From Mycobacterium simiae (GTDB taxonomy: Bacteria > Actinomycetota > Actinomycetes > Mycobacteriales > Mycobacteriaceae): 64,000 nucleotides of DNA. The notes beneath the pieces are model-generated. The model ran no database searches, was not told the origin of the DNA, and was given only the letters and a program-made list of their open reading frames with translations. A program made the position numbers and the translations under genes. This document shows, one piece after another, positions 35,769 through 45,169 of this stretch. The DNA is taken from assembly GCF_010727605.1 (NCBI RefSeq), contig NZ_AP022568.1, positions 4,650,001 to 4,714,000 on the forward strand, in the 5' to 3' direction. Numbering within the stretch: the first letter of the stretch is position 1; the number at the start of each line of letters is the position of its first letter.

Positions 35769-37187
35769 GTGGACTCGCGCGTCGGCACGACGTTCGGCAA
35801 ATACAACCTCACCCGACTGCTCGGCAAGGGCGGCGGCGGGGCGGTCTACGAAGCCTTTGACACGGGCAAACAGCGCACTGTCGCGGTGAAAATCCTTGCC
35901 GACGAGTTGTCAACCAATCCCACGTTTCGTACCCGATTTCAGCGAGAATCCCAAGCGGCAGCGATTCTGCAGGAGCCACACGTCATTCCCATCCATGACT
36001 GGGGTGAGATCGACGGCAATTTGTACATCGAGATGCGGTTGGTGCAGGGGCAGACGCTGCTCGAGCTGATCGCCAGCGGCCCGCTGCCCCCCGCACGCGC
36101 GGTAGGCATCATCAGCCAAGTCGCCGCGGCCCTGGATGCGGCGCACGCCGAGGGATTGATCCATCGAGACATCAAGCCGCAGAACATCATTGTCACGCCC
36201 GCCGATTTTGTGTATCTGGTCGACTTCGGAATCGCCGAGGGCCGGGGCGATCCGCGGCTGACGACGGTAGGAACTCAGATCGGCACCCTGAATTACATGG
36301 CGCCCGAACGATTCCGCGACGCGGTGACCACACCCGCGGTCGATGTCTACTCGCTCGCGTGCGTGCTGTACGAGTCGCTGACCGCGGATACCCCGTTTGC
36401 CGGTGACAGCCTCGAGCATCTGGTTGCGGCCCACCTAGCCCTGCCACCGCCGCGACCAAGTGCGACGAATCCCCGGATCCCGGTCGCGCTCGACGGCGTC
36501 GTCGCCCGGGGCATGGCCAAACAGCCCGACGACCGCTACGGCACGGCCGGCGACCTGGCCCGTGCGGCGCAGCGCGCCTTGGGAAGCGACGGTGCGATCA
36601 CCGACGAGATGGCGTTGCCCGACGGCACATCGGCCGCGTCGAACGGCACTAGACCGCTGGTTGCAAGTCTCCCAACTGCGGGTCCGACTGCGTCGGAGGC
36701 GCCCCGCACGCGTGGGCGCCGCTGGCTGCTGCCGGCCGTGATCGCGGCGACGGCGGCTCTGGTGCTGGCTGGCATCGGATTGGACGTCGGACTGTTCGCC
36801 GCGACGCCGACCGGGCCCCAGCAGACCTCGGCTGCGCGGGCCGCGTTGCCTCCGCTGCTGACCGGCCCCGACTTGAGCAGCTTGCACCAGTCGTGTGATC
36901 AGGGCTTCGCCTTGCCGGACGCCACGGGCTTCGGCACCCGTGCGGGCCGGGGAACACCGGAAACCTCATGTCTTTTCGCCCACAGCGTGCTCACCACCTA
37001 CTGGGCCGAATACGGCGACGCCAGCCCGCTGCCACGGGCCGTCTCGGCACCCGGCGCCGTCGACTGCAAGACCGTGCCCGGCGCGCTGTGCAACGGATCC
37101 AATTTCCTCATGCACTGCCAGCAACTGCCGGGGGACAGCTGGATCACTTGCATCGGCGGCAGCAGCGCGCGGGTGTACCTGTGGTGA
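35769..37187 (+). CDS. Membrane Ser/Thr protein kinase, PknH-like, with six-Cys outer domain
   Basis: A 472-residue receptor kinase: GKGGGGAVYEA loop, Lys41, Glu60, HRD (132–134) with KPQN, DFG (152–154), a Thr-rich activation loop (LTTVGT), APE (178–180), a membrane span (about 319–343) and an outer domain of about 125 residues with six cysteines (376, 401, 433, 441, 450, 461). The kinase half resembles M. tuberculosis PknH, which phosphorylates EmbR; an EmbR-like gene follows 19 bases downstream. GTG 35769 gives VDSRVGTTFGKY, the usual family start; ATG 35730 is an alternative. Divergent from three exported-protein genes. Confidence 0.92.
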   Translation: MDSRVGTTFGKYNLTRLLGKGGGGAVYEAFDTGKQRTVAVKILADELSTNPTFRTRFQRESQAAAILQEPHVIPIHDWGEIDGNLYIEMRLVQGQTLLELIASGPLPPARAVGIISQVAAALDAAHAEGLIHRDIKPQNIIVTPADFVYLVDFGIAEGRGDPRLTTVGTQIGTLNYMAPERFRDAVTTPAVDVYSLACVLYESLTADTPFAGDSLEHLVAAHLALPPPRPSATNPRIPVALDGVVARGMAKQPDDRYGTAGDLARAAQRALGSDGAITDEMALPDGTSAASNGTRPLVASLPTAGPTASEAPRTRGRRWLLPAVIAATAALVLAGIGLDVGLFAATPTGPQQTSAARAALPPLLTGPDLSSLHQSCDQGFALPDATGFGTRAGRGTPETSCLFAHSVLTTYWAEYGDASPLPRAVSAPGAVDCKTVPGALCNGSNFLMHCQQLPGDSWITCIGGSSARVYLW

Positions 37188-37206
37188 TGAAGGGACTGCT
37201 ACCGCG

Positions 37207-38340
37207 ATGACCCACGGCGAGCTCCGGTTTGGGCTATTGGGATCGTTGCAGATGAGCGTGAACGGCGCCGACCTGCCGTTGGGCGCGGCAAAGCAGCGAG
37301 CCGTGTTGGCGTTGCTGTTGATCAATCGCAACCGCACCGTCGCTATTGACTCGTTGATCGACGCGGTGTGGCAACAGCAACCACCACCCGAGGCCCGCGC
37401 CAGCCTGCATGCCCATGTTTCCAGGATCCGCCGGTTGATCGGCAACGCCGGCGGCGATCCCGCTGCGATCCTGGCCAGTGCCCAGCCCGGATACCGGCTG
37501 GCCGTGCCCGAACCCGATTGCGACGCCGGGCGTTTCGCCATCGAATACAAAGCGGGGATCGAGGCCGCTGAAATTGGCCGGTTCGAACAAGCCAGCCATC
37601 ACTTGTCAACGGCACTGGCCGAATGGCGCGGGCCGGTGCTCGAGGATTTGCGTGACTTTCAGTTCGTCGACGCCTTCGCCGCGGCACTGACGGAGGACAA
37701 GCTGGAGGCCCTCACCGCCCGAGCGGAATCTGAAATAGCTTGTGGAAGAACGCATTCCATAATCGCGCAGCTCGAAGCGGTGGTGACCGAGCATCCCTAT
37801 CGAGAACCGTTGTGGGCGCAGCTAATAACGGCCTACTACCTGGCGGAACGCCAATACGACGCCCTGGACGCCTACGGTCGGCTCAGGACCGCGCTCGCCG
37901 ACGATTTGGGCATCGACCCCGGCCCAGCGCTGCAGCGTCTGCATCAGCGGATCCTTCGCCAAGAGCCCCTCGACGCAAAGCAAGCGGCGCGTGCCACCGC
38001 CAAACGCACGGCTGTGACCCGTCGTCGACCTACCGAAGTTGTCCAGGGGGAGGCCGTCGCCTACCTGCGCGACGGCGCCGGAAAACGTTATCCGCTGCGC
38101 GAGACCGCAACCAGGATCGGACGCCTCTCCGATAACGACATCGTTGTCGACGATGACACCGTCAGTCGTTACCACGCCGTCGTGATCGATACCGGCAACA
38201 GCTTCGTCATCACCGATCTTCGATCCGCAAACGGAGTCGATGTCGGGCGACAGCGGATTCGCTCCAGCGCGACGCTGGCCGACGGCGACTGTATTTGCAT
38301 TTGCGGCCACGAATTCACCTTCGAGATGTGCCCGAGTTGA
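37207..38340 (+). CDS. EmbR-like transcription factor (winged helix–BTAD–FHA)
   Basis: A 377-residue SARP-type regulator. The winged helix (about 10–95) has GAAKQRAVLALLLINRNRTVAIDSLIDAVW. The bacterial activation domain runs about 100–250 (EWRGPVLEDLRDFQFV, EHPYREPLWAQLITAYYLAERQYDALDAY). The FHA domain (about 285–372) has TRIGRLSDNDIVV, VSRYHAVV and RSANGV. FHA domains bind phosphothreonine, so phosphorylation by the adjacent kinase is expected by analogy with PknH–EmbR, which controls embCAB arabinosyltransferases. It could be an EmbR paralogue with a different regulon, perhaps the flanking exported proteins (inference). Confidence 0.92.
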   Translation: MTHGELRFGLLGSLQMSVNGADLPLGAAKQRAVLALLLINRNRTVAIDSLIDAVWQQQPPPEARASLHAHVSRIRRLIGNAGGDPAAILASAQPGYRLAVPEPDCDAGRFAIEYKAGIEAAEIGRFEQASHHLSTALAEWRGPVLEDLRDFQFVDAFAAALTEDKLEALTARAESEIACGRTHSIIAQLEAVVTEHPYREPLWAQLITAYYLAERQYDALDAYGRLRTALADDLGIDPGPALQRLHQRILRQEPLDAKQAARATAKRTAVTRRRPTEVVQGEAVAYLRDGAGKRYPLRETATRIGRLSDNDIVVDDDTVSRYHAVVIDTGNSFVITDLRSANGVDVGRQRIRSSATLADGDCICICGHEFTFEMCPS

Positions 38341-38370
38341 CATTCGCGGCGGTGCGACAAGGGCGCGCGT

Positions 38371-38376
38371 TATGGT
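38371..38376 (+). promoter_or_regulatory. -10 box of a leaderless promoter
   Basis: TATGGT, 6 bases before ATG 38383 with no SD, is an ideal leaderless arrangement and suggests this gene is transcribed separately from the EmbR-like gene 42 bp upstream. Confidence 0.6.
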
Positions 38377-38382
38377 CTGCAG

Positions 38383-38922
38383 ATGGTCACATCGACTCAC
38401 TTGCGGGCAGCGCTAGCGGTATCGCTGGCGATGATCGCATGCGTGACGGCACCCCCAAGTAACGCCGACCCGACGCCGCAGCAACCACCTTTCCCCACCG
38501 GGCAAGGTGGAACCACCATCCATGTCACCGAGTACAGCACCGCGACTGCCGATGTCACGCTGAACAACGCCAGCTGGGTCTCGTCCGGCTGCTCCCTGGG
38601 AGGGTGCAACGTCATCGAGGTCACCATCGTCGGCAAATCCGACGCGCCGTTCGCCTACAGCTCGGCGTCCATCACGGCCGCCTCCTCGCCGTGGCGACAA
38701 GACCCGTACCGGGATACCCAAGCGGGCTCCGCCACGGTCGACTACCAGCAGATCAACAAGGCTCCGCCGCTGCGGTCCGGTGCCGTCACGAACGGCCAAA
38801 CCGCCCACGGATTCATCGCGTACGACGGCGCCGTGAAACAGGGCGATGTGTACATCGAATTCAACGATCCCAACGCGCCCGCGGCACCCACCCCGCTAGC
38901 CGGCTGGAAAGTACACACCTAG
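38383..38922 (+). CDS. Small exported beta-rich protein
   Basis: A 179-residue protein with a signal peptide (hydrophobic about 9–24, cleavage after SNA). The mature part is beta-rich with one likely disulfide (SSGCSLGGCNV). Strands such as TTIHVTEYSTATADVTLNNASW and TAHGFIAYDGAVKQGDVYIEFND resemble immunoglobulin-like MPT63-type or DUF4352-type secreted antigens, but the match is by eye only. Sits after the kinase/EmbR pair. Confidence 0.7.
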   Translation: MVTSTHLRAALAVSLAMIACVTAPPSNADPTPQQPPFPTGQGGTTIHVTEYSTATADVTLNNASWVSSGCSLGGCNVIEVTIVGKSDAPFAYSSASITAASSPWRQDPYRDTQAGSATVDYQQINKAPPLRSGAVTNGQTAHGFIAYDGAVKQGDVYIEFNDPNAPAAPTPLAGWKVHT

Positions 38923-39089
38923 ACTCACGGACAGGGCCAAAAGCCGCTGGCGACAACGGCTATCGGTTCCTAGCCCCGGCCCCGAAAAATCAGTCGCAGA
39001 TCCTGGCCGCAGCCACTCCCAGCGGCGGGCTCACATCGGTTTCCGGCTGGGCGGCCAATGATGCTCTCGGTTGACGGTCGGCCGCGGGC

Positions 39090-39095
39090 TAGATT
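39090..39095 (+). promoter_or_regulatory. -10 box of a leaderless promoter
   Basis: TAGATT followed by 6 bases and ATG 39102; no SD. Same layout as at 38371 and 7811. The 179-bp gap before it shows no gene. Confidence 0.55.
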
Positions 39096-39101
39096 ACGAA
39101 G

Positions 39102-40028
39102 ATGCCGATTGTGCGCCTCTTCGCGGTAATCCTGACGACCGTTGTCGCGGCATTGCTGCTCGCAACTCCCACGGGTGCGCAACCACCGTCGAAACTCACC
39201 GAGCACGTCACCGACAGCAGTGGGGTGTTGGCGGATGCCGATCGGGTGACGATCAGCGAGGCAATCGACCAGCTGTACCAGGATCGCCGCATCCAGCTGT
39301 GGGTGGCATACGTCGACAACTTCAATCGGTTCAAACCCGAAAACTGGGCGGACAGAACCCGCGCCGCCAGCGCGATGGGCGACCACGACGTGCTGCTGGC
39401 GGTGGCCACCAACACCAAGGCGTACGCATTCAGCGTGCCGCCCCAGCTTCAGGGTCTTACCCCGGATGAGCTAAACACCTTGCGGCGCAACCGCATCGAG
39501 CCGGCAGTGGGTGCCAAGGACTGGGTTGGGGCCGCCGTCGCCGCCGCCGACAGGTTAGACGCCGCGGGCGCGTTGAACACCACGGCAGCCAAGTCCCGGC
39601 ACGTCTGGCTGCAGATCGGGGTCGGCGTTGCGGTGGCGGTGGCCGTCGCCGTGGCTGTTCTGCTGCTGTACCGCGCGTCCCATCGTCGGCGCGTGGCGCG
39701 CCGGCCGGGTCCCGCCGGCGAACCCGCGGACATCGGCGATCCCGTCGATCCCCTGCGCGAGGCGCTGGCCACCGCCGAAGCGCGGGCGCGACAAGTCTCC
39801 GACTACGTCAGCCGGCATCGCCGCAGCGTCGGCGCCGAGGCGAAAACCCGGGTCAAGGAAACAAAGCAATATCTGGCCGCCGCACGCCGCAAGGAAACCG
39901 GCAATGCCGCCGACGCGATTGCCGACGCCAACCGGGCGTCGACGCTGGCCGCGCAGGCCCAAACCCTGGCGAACGCCGATGTGCAGGCGGCCCACCGCAC
40001 CCCGCGGCGCGGCGGCGCTCGCTCTTGA
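39102..40028 (+). CDS. TPM-domain membrane protein
   Basis: A 308-residue protein. A signal or first membrane span (about 5–25) is followed by a TPM domain (about 30–160: VTDSSGVLADADRVTISEAIDQLYQDRRIQLWVAYVD, VLLAVATNTKAYAF). A Val/Ala-only membrane span lies at about 171–188, then a basic, helical cytoplasmic tail of about 115 residues. TPM domains occur in Psb32-like and envelope assembly proteins; some have phosphatase activity. The tail ends in Arg-rich RTPRRGGARS. No neighbours share an obvious pathway. Confidence 0.83.
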   Translation: MPIVRLFAVILTTVVAALLLATPTGAQPPSKLTEHVTDSSGVLADADRVTISEAIDQLYQDRRIQLWVAYVDNFNRFKPENWADRTRAASAMGDHDVLLAVATNTKAYAFSVPPQLQGLTPDELNTLRRNRIEPAVGAKDWVGAAVAAADRLDAAGALNTTAAKSRHVWLQIGVGVAVAVAVAVAVLLLYRASHRRRVARRPGPAGEPADIGDPVDPLREALATAEARARQVSDYVSRHRRSVGAEAKTRVKETKQYLAAARRKETGNAADAIADANRASTLAAQAQTLANADVQAAHRTPRRGGARS

Positions 40029-40067
40029 GGTGATCTGGTGTCGGAAGAACAGGAACGAGGCACATCC

Positions 40068-41213
40068 ATGACCGCAGATCTGCCCGGCAAAGCATTGGAA
40101 TTGCGTTCGCTGGTGAGCTCCGACGGCGTGCTGGAACTCTCACTGCAGGATGTTCCCGTCCCCGTCCCCGGCCCCAACGATGTGCTGGTGCGCGTGGAGG
40201 CATCGCCGATCAACCCATCAGATCTGGGTCTGCTGGTCGCGACCGCGGACATGACGACCGCGACCGTCGCGGGCACACCCGAGCGCCCGATCGTCACCGC
40301 CCGGCTCGGGGAAGGCGCCGTCAACGCGCTCAAAGCTCGACTCGACCAATCGCTTCCGGTCGGCAACGAGGGCGCTGGCACGGTGGTGGCGGCGGGGTCT
40401 TCGCCGGCGGCGCAAGCATTGCTGGGGAAAATTGTGGCGATCGCCGCCGGCGCGATGTACTCGCAATACCGGATGGTCGACGCTGCTGCGTGCCTGGTCC
40501 TGCCCGACGGCGCCACCGCGAGGGACGGGGCGTCGTCCTTCGTCAATCCGCTGACGGCGCTTGGAATGACCGAAACAATGCGACGCGAAGGGCATTCGGC
40601 CTTGGTGCACACCGCCGCGGCATCCAACCTGGGTCAAATGCTGGTCAAAATCTGCCGACAAGACGGCATACCACTGGTCAACATCGTCCGCAAACCCGCG
40701 CAAGAACAGCTGCTGAGGTCGCTCGGCGCCACCCACGTCCTCAACTCGACATCGCCCTCGTTCAACACAGATCTCGTCGATGCCCTCACGGCAACATCCG
40801 CGACGCTTGCCTTCGACGCGACGGGCGGGGGCACCCTGGCGAGTCAGATCCTCAACGGCATGGAACAAGCCGCCAACGCCGACGCTGCACAGTACTCACG
40901 CTATGGATCGAGCGTGCACAAGCAGGTCTATATCTACGGCATGCTCGACACCGGCCCCACGGTGCTCACGCGAAACTTCGGTATGGCCTGGGGCGTCGGC
41001 GGCTGGCTGCTCACCCCCTTCCTGCAAACCACGGGCGCCGAAACAATCGGCCGGCTGCGCGCCCGAGTCGCCGCGGAACTCACCACGACGTTCGCCAGCA
41101 ACTACACCCGCGAGGTCTCGCTAGCCGGCATGCTCCAACCCGAGGCCTTCCACGAATACGTCAAGCGGGCCACCGGATCGAAGTTTCTGGTCACCCCACA
41201 CGCCGCCCCGTAA
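40068..41213 (+). CDS. Zinc-free MDR alcohol/quinone oxidoreductase
   Basis: A 381-residue MDR protein: LSLQDVPVPVPGPNDVLVRVEASPINPSDLGLL, VGNEGAGTVVAAGSS, and a nucleotide-binding region HTAAASNLGQMLVKICRQDGIPLVNIVRKPAQ. Catalytic zinc ligands are not apparent, pointing to the quinone-oxidoreductase-like class. Start uncertain: ATG 40068 has GAGG 7 bases upstream; GTG 40038 is 10 codons earlier. It follows the TPM gene closely. Confidence 0.82.
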   Translation: MTADLPGKALELRSLVSSDGVLELSLQDVPVPVPGPNDVLVRVEASPINPSDLGLLVATADMTTATVAGTPERPIVTARLGEGAVNALKARLDQSLPVGNEGAGTVVAAGSSPAAQALLGKIVAIAAGAMYSQYRMVDAAACLVLPDGATARDGASSFVNPLTALGMTETMRREGHSALVHTAAASNLGQMLVKICRQDGIPLVNIVRKPAQEQLLRSLGATHVLNSTSPSFNTDLVDALTATSATLAFDATGGGTLASQILNGMEQAANADAAQYSRYGSSVHKQVYIYGMLDTGPTVLTRNFGMAWGVGGWLLTPFLQTTGAETIGRLRARVAAELTTTFASNYTREVSLAGMLQPEAFHEYVKRATGSKFLVTPHAAP

Positions 41214-41425
41214 CGGGTCTGGCGCCGCGGGCCGCGGCGACAGCACCGTCCCAAAATGACCAACGGTCGCGGCTTCGCCAAGAGAATCGCTTAGCCAACA
41301 GCAGACGCATAAGTTGCGGCTCCGAGTCGGCGATCGCGGCGGTCCGCCGCCGTCACACCCATTGCTGCGCGTGGTTGATTGCGAGAGACTCAATGCGCAG
41401 GACCCACCACACATCGATGGACGCG

Positions 41426-42322
41426 ATGAACCACAAGCCCGTTCGTGCCGCGCGACTTGTGTTCGTCCTGATCGCGTCCACGTTCGTCGGCTTGACGCCT
41501 TCGGCGTCTGCGTCAACGGGCATCCCTGAAGCGCCCCGCCCGCCCGCGGGCATCCAGCCTCAGCTGGCCTCCGACCCCGCCCAACTGGCCGACGACCTGG
41601 TCGCCGACGAGCACGCGCTGCGGGATCCGTCGACCGTGGAGGCGGCGCTGACGGCGGCGGCGCACCGCGAGCAAGCCGCCTATCGCGCCATCGGTCGGCA
41701 TCCGGACTGGGATTCGATCACCCGACCGCGCATCCCGCCGCCGCTACTGGAGGTCTACGACCGCAACGTGGACGCCCGCCGGCAGCTGCAGGCGATGGCG
41801 CATGTGCGCGACACGCTGCCGGCGTGGCACGTCGACCCACCGATTCCCCTCGATGAGCTGATGGGCTACTACCACGCCGCCGAGGCGGAGTCCGGTGTCG
41901 GATGGAACTACCTGGCCGCGATCAACTTCGTCGAGACCCGCTTCGGCAGCATCCTCGGCGTGAGCACCGCGGGCGCGCAAGGACCCATGCAGTTCTTGCC
42001 GTCGACCTTCGCGTCCTACGGCCAGGGCAGCGACATCAATTCCCCTCGCGACAGCATCATGGCCGCGGGTCGCTACTTGGCGGCGAACGGCTTCGCCAAC
42101 GACCGCGATCGGGCGATCTACGGTTACAACCACGCGCACCAGTACGTGCAGGCGGTCGACGACTACGCCGCGTTGATCGCCACCGACCCCGCGGCACTAT
42201 CCGCGTTCTACCGGTGGGACGTCTACTGCGTCACCACCGCCGGCGACGTGTTATTGCCCATCGGCTATGCGGCGACGTCACCGATTCCGGTCGACGAGTA
42301 TCTGGCCTCGCACGCCCAGTAG
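41426..42322 (+). CDS. Exported lytic transglycosylase (SLT domain)
   Basis: About 298 residues with a signal peptide (basic start, hydrophobic 10–22, cleavage near ASAST). An N-terminal helical region (60–140) precedes an SLT/lysozyme-like domain with catalytic Glu170 in NFVETRFGS and GVSTAGAQGPMQFLPSTFASYGQG, SIMAAGRYLAANG. Such enzymes cleave peptidoglycan glycan strands non-hydrolytically. ATG 41417 is an equally possible start three codons earlier. Confidence 0.88.
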   Translation: MNHKPVRAARLVFVLIASTFVGLTPSASASTGIPEAPRPPAGIQPQLASDPAQLADDLVADEHALRDPSTVEAALTAAAHREQAAYRAIGRHPDWDSITRPRIPPPLLEVYDRNVDARRQLQAMAHVRDTLPAWHVDPPIPLDELMGYYHAAEAESGVGWNYLAAINFVETRFGSILGVSTAGAQGPMQFLPSTFASYGQGSDINSPRDSIMAAGRYLAANGFANDRDRAIYGYNHAHQYVQAVDDYAALIATDPAALSAFYRWDVYCVTTAGDVLLPIGYAATSPIPVDEYLASHAQ

Positions 42323-42412
42323 CCGAGCGGTCCGGCCGCCGAGCCGTAACGCCAGGGCGAAACCGCGCCGATGCTGGCCTTGGCGTGACGCTCGCGCGTA
42401 GCTGTGCGACCG

Positions 42413-43828
42413 TCACAGGCCGACGTAGACCGCCTTGGTGTTGAAGTAAGCCTCGATACCCTTGCGTCCGCGCTCGGCGCCCCAACCCGACTGCTTGTGC
42501 CCGCTGATCGGCATCGAGGGATCCGCGGCAAGGGCCGAATTCACCCAAATCTGGCCTGCGCGAAGCTCATTGACTACGCGGTGGGCGCGCGACAGGTTCT
42601 CGGTCCAAATGGATCCAGCCAGCCCGTAGTGCGTGTCGTTGGCCGCGGCGATCACTTCGGCTTCGTCGTCGAAGGGAATCACACAGCCGACCGGGCCGAA
42701 GATCTCCTCCTTGATCAACCGCATATCGGGGGTGGTGTTGGTAATGATCGTCGCTTCATAGAAATAGCCCTTGCGGTCCATCGGCTTGCCGCCGGTGATC
42801 ACCTTCGCCCCGCCCGCCACGCCATCGTTGACGATGCCTTCGACCCGTTTGCGCTGCTTGTCGCTGATCAACGGCCCCAGCACCGAATTGGGGTCTTCGC
42901 TGCCGCCCATCGGCAGCATCGGGGCGAACTCAGCGAGCCGGTCGACCACCTGCTCGTAGATGCCGCGCTGCACGTAGATCCGCGAGGTGCACGAGCAGTT
43001 CTGCCCCGAGCCGGCGAGCAGCCCCATGCCCGCGCCCATGATCGCCTTATCCAGGTTGGCGTCGTCGAACATGATCAGCGGCGACTTGCCGCCGAGTTCG
43101 AGGGTCAGCCGTTTGAGGTTGCCGGCGGCCGCCTTGACGATCAGCCGCCCGACTTCGGTCGACCCGGTGAAGGAGATCTTGTCGACGTCGGGATGCGCGG
43201 TAAGCGCGGCACCGGTGGTCTCGCCGTAGCCGGTGATCACATTCAGGACACCGTCGGGCAGACCGGCCTCGCGGAAGATTTCTTCTAGCTTCAGCGCGGT
43301 CAGCGGCGTTTCTTCGGCGGGTTTGAGCACCGCGCTGCACCCGGCTGCCAGGGCGGGGGCCACCTTCAGCATGGCGACGAAGAAGGGACCGTTCCACGGG
43401 ATGATCAGCCCGACGACGCCGACAGGCTCGAGCTGGGTGAAGGTGTGGTAGGTCTCCCAGGCGCCGAGCAGGCCGTCGGAGACGAGGTTGGCGGACTCGC
43501 CGTGGATTTTGCCGATCCAGCCTGCGTAGTACTTCAGCATGTCGACCGACACCGGAATGATGTGCCGCGCGGCGGTCAGGTTCATCCCGTTGTCCTGGCC
43601 TTCGAGCGCGGCAAGCTCGTCGGCGCGTTCCTCGATGATGCGCGCGGCGCGGAACAGGACGTTGGCGCGGTGTGACGCGGGCGCCTTGCGCCACACACCC
43701 GACTCGAAGGTTTGGCGCGCCCGGGCCACCGCCGCGTCGACGGCGGCCCGATCGGAATCGGGGACCTCGGTGATCAGCTCTTCGGTGGACGGATTGAAGA
43801 CCGGAATCGTGCCAGGTGTGCTAATCAA
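42413..43828 (-). CDS. NAD(P)-dependent aldehyde dehydrogenase
   Basis: A 471-residue ALDH: Asn146 in IIPWNGPF, Lys169 (LKPAEETPL), cofactor loop FTGSTEVGR, Glu244 in LELGGKSP and nucleophile Cys278 in GQNCSC, then EEIFGPVGCVIPFD. It oxidises an aldehyde to the acid. SD AAGGAACC precedes the ATG. A perfect 14-bp palindrome lies 45–58 bp upstream, and a LacI repressor is encoded immediately upstream on the same strand. Slightly short for the family (usually 480–500) but all catalytic parts are present. Confidence 0.93.
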   Translation of the reverse strand: MISTPGTIPVFNPSTEELITEVPDSDRAAVDAAVARARQTFESGVWRKAPASHRANVLFRAARIIEERADELAALEGQDNGMNLTAARHIIPVSVDMLKYYAGWIGKIHGESANLVSDGLLGAWETYHTFTQLEPVGVVGLIIPWNGPFFVAMLKVAPALAAGCSAVLKPAEETPLTALKLEEIFREAGLPDGVLNVITGYGETTGAALTAHPDVDKISFTGSTEVGRLIVKAAAGNLKRLTLELGGKSPLIMFDDANLDKAIMGAGMGLLAGSGQNCSCTSRIYVQRGIYEQVVDRLAEFAPMLPMGGSEDPNSVLGPLISDKQRKRVEGIVNDGVAGGAKVITGGKPMDRKGYFYEATIITNTTPDMRLIKEEIFGPVGCVIPFDDEAEVIAAANDTHYGLAGSIWTENLSRAHRVVNELRAGQIWVNSALAADPSMPISGHKQSGWGAERGRKGIEAYFNTKAVYVGL

Positions 43829-43872
43829 TGGTGGTTCCTTCGGTCGCCAGCGTGCGTCGTTGCCCGACAGAG

Positions 43873-43886
43873 GTTACGCGCGTAAC
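43873..43886. promoter_or_regulatory. LacI-type operator upstream of the aldehyde dehydrogenase
   Basis: GTTACGCGCGTAAC is a perfect palindrome with a central CG step, the form LacI/PurR-type repressors recognise. It lies between the LacI stop (43926) and the ALDH start (43828). Confidence 0.7.
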
Positions 43887-43925
43887 TACTGGGTGTCTAG
43901 AGCGTGCGCAGGGTGCTCCTGCAGG

Positions 43926-44891
43926 TTAGGTGGACTCTCGGACGACCAGTGTCGCGATGTCTCGGGCCGGCGGCGGTGCGTCGTCGGTAAGGCCGAGTTC
44001 GGTCAGCACGGCGGACAGCGCGAAGTCGGCAATCGCGGTCCGGTCGAATGCGACGGTGGTCAGCGCCGGGGCGCTGAAGGGGGATAGCGCCGTGGCGTCC
44101 ACCCCGATGACAGCCAAATCGTCGGGGCACCGCAGCCCGGCGCGCCGGATGCCGTCGAGCACGACGAAGGCAACCTCGTCGCTTTGGGCGCAGACGGCGG
44201 TGACACCCGCCGCGTGCAGGTCACCGACCGCCGTGGCGCTGTCGGCCGGCGTGAATGCTTGCGTGACGACCGCGGGCAGTCCGTGCCGCTGGGCGGCGCG
44301 GCGAACGCCGTCGATCCAGTAGTCGCCGAGCGCGCGCCATCGCAGCTCACCGGAGTAGCCGAACGCGAGCTGCCGATGGCCGCGCACCACGAGATGGTCG
44401 ACGCGCAGCCGTCCGACCGACGACTGCGGGTCACCCAGCCCCGGCAGGGTGTGCACGCAGATGTGGGGGATTGCGGCGGCCGCCACCGCGTCAGATGCCT
44501 TGCGGCCCAAGGGAAATAAGCTCGTGACTGCAATCGGCTGGAGTTGGTTGATGGCGTCGGCGACGGCGTCGTGGGGTGCGGTCTCGAACAGCTGGACCTG
44601 CATGATGCCGCGGCGGGTCAACTCGGTCGTCATGTGAGTGCCCACCTGCATGGGCATGTCGCCGCTGGCCAGTTGCGGCACGATGTACAGCACCACACCG
44701 CTTTTACCGCGGGCGAGATTGCGCGCCGCCAGATTGGGTCGGTACCCGAGTTCGGCGGCAGCACTGTGCACCGCGGCGCGGGTCTGGGCCGAGATGGTGC
44801 GACCGACGGCGTTGTTCAGTACGTAGCTGACCGTCGCGGTGGACACATTCGCCCGGCGCGCCACGTCGGCCTTTGTCGGCCTACCTTTCAC
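43926..44891 (-). CDS. LacI-family transcriptional regulator
   Basis: A 321-residue repressor. The HTH reads TKADVARRANVSTATVSYVLNN, with hinge helix RPNLAARNLARGK. A periplasmic-binding-protein-like sensor follows (VVLYIVPQLASGDMPMQ, VIGVDATALSPFSAPALTTVAFD). GTG 44891 gives VKGRPTKADV, the usual family start; TTG 44909 is six codons earlier. The sensor lacks the clear sugar-site pattern of classic LacI, so the ligand may be an aldehyde-related metabolite. The 278-bp gap upstream (44892–45169) has no clear operator. Confidence 0.88.
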   Translation of the reverse strand: MKGRPTKADVARRANVSTATVSYVLNNAVGRTISAQTRAAVHSAAAELGYRPNLAARNLARGKSGVVLYIVPQLASGDMPMQVGTHMTTELTRRGIMQVQLFETAPHDAVADAINQLQPIAVTSLFPLGRKASDAVAAAAIPHICVHTLPGLGDPQSSVGRLRVDHLVVRGHRQLAFGYSGELRWRALGDYWIDGVRRAAQRHGLPAVVTQAFTPADSATAVGDLHAAGVTAVCAQSDEVAFVVLDGIRRAGLRCPDDLAVIGVDATALSPFSAPALTTVAFDRTAIADFALSAVLTELGLTDDAPPPARDIATLVVREST

Positions 44892-45169
44892 GCTCAGCTC
44901 GACCTCCAAACGCCACCGTCTGCCGGTACGACCGGATCGGGATCACCTTACTGCGGCCGCAGCCACGATTCCCGCGTAATCTCCGCACCGGCAACCTTCG
45001 AATGCAACCGACCGGGTTGGCCGTTGGACTATATTTTTATCCGATGTACAGGGAAGATCAGACTATTGATCCGTAGCTGAGGCTGCGGGTATGGAATCGG
45101 TAGCGAACGCTCCGGTTTCCTTGGCCGACCAAGCCCGCATGGGCAATACGCGAATCAGGAGAACGCGAG

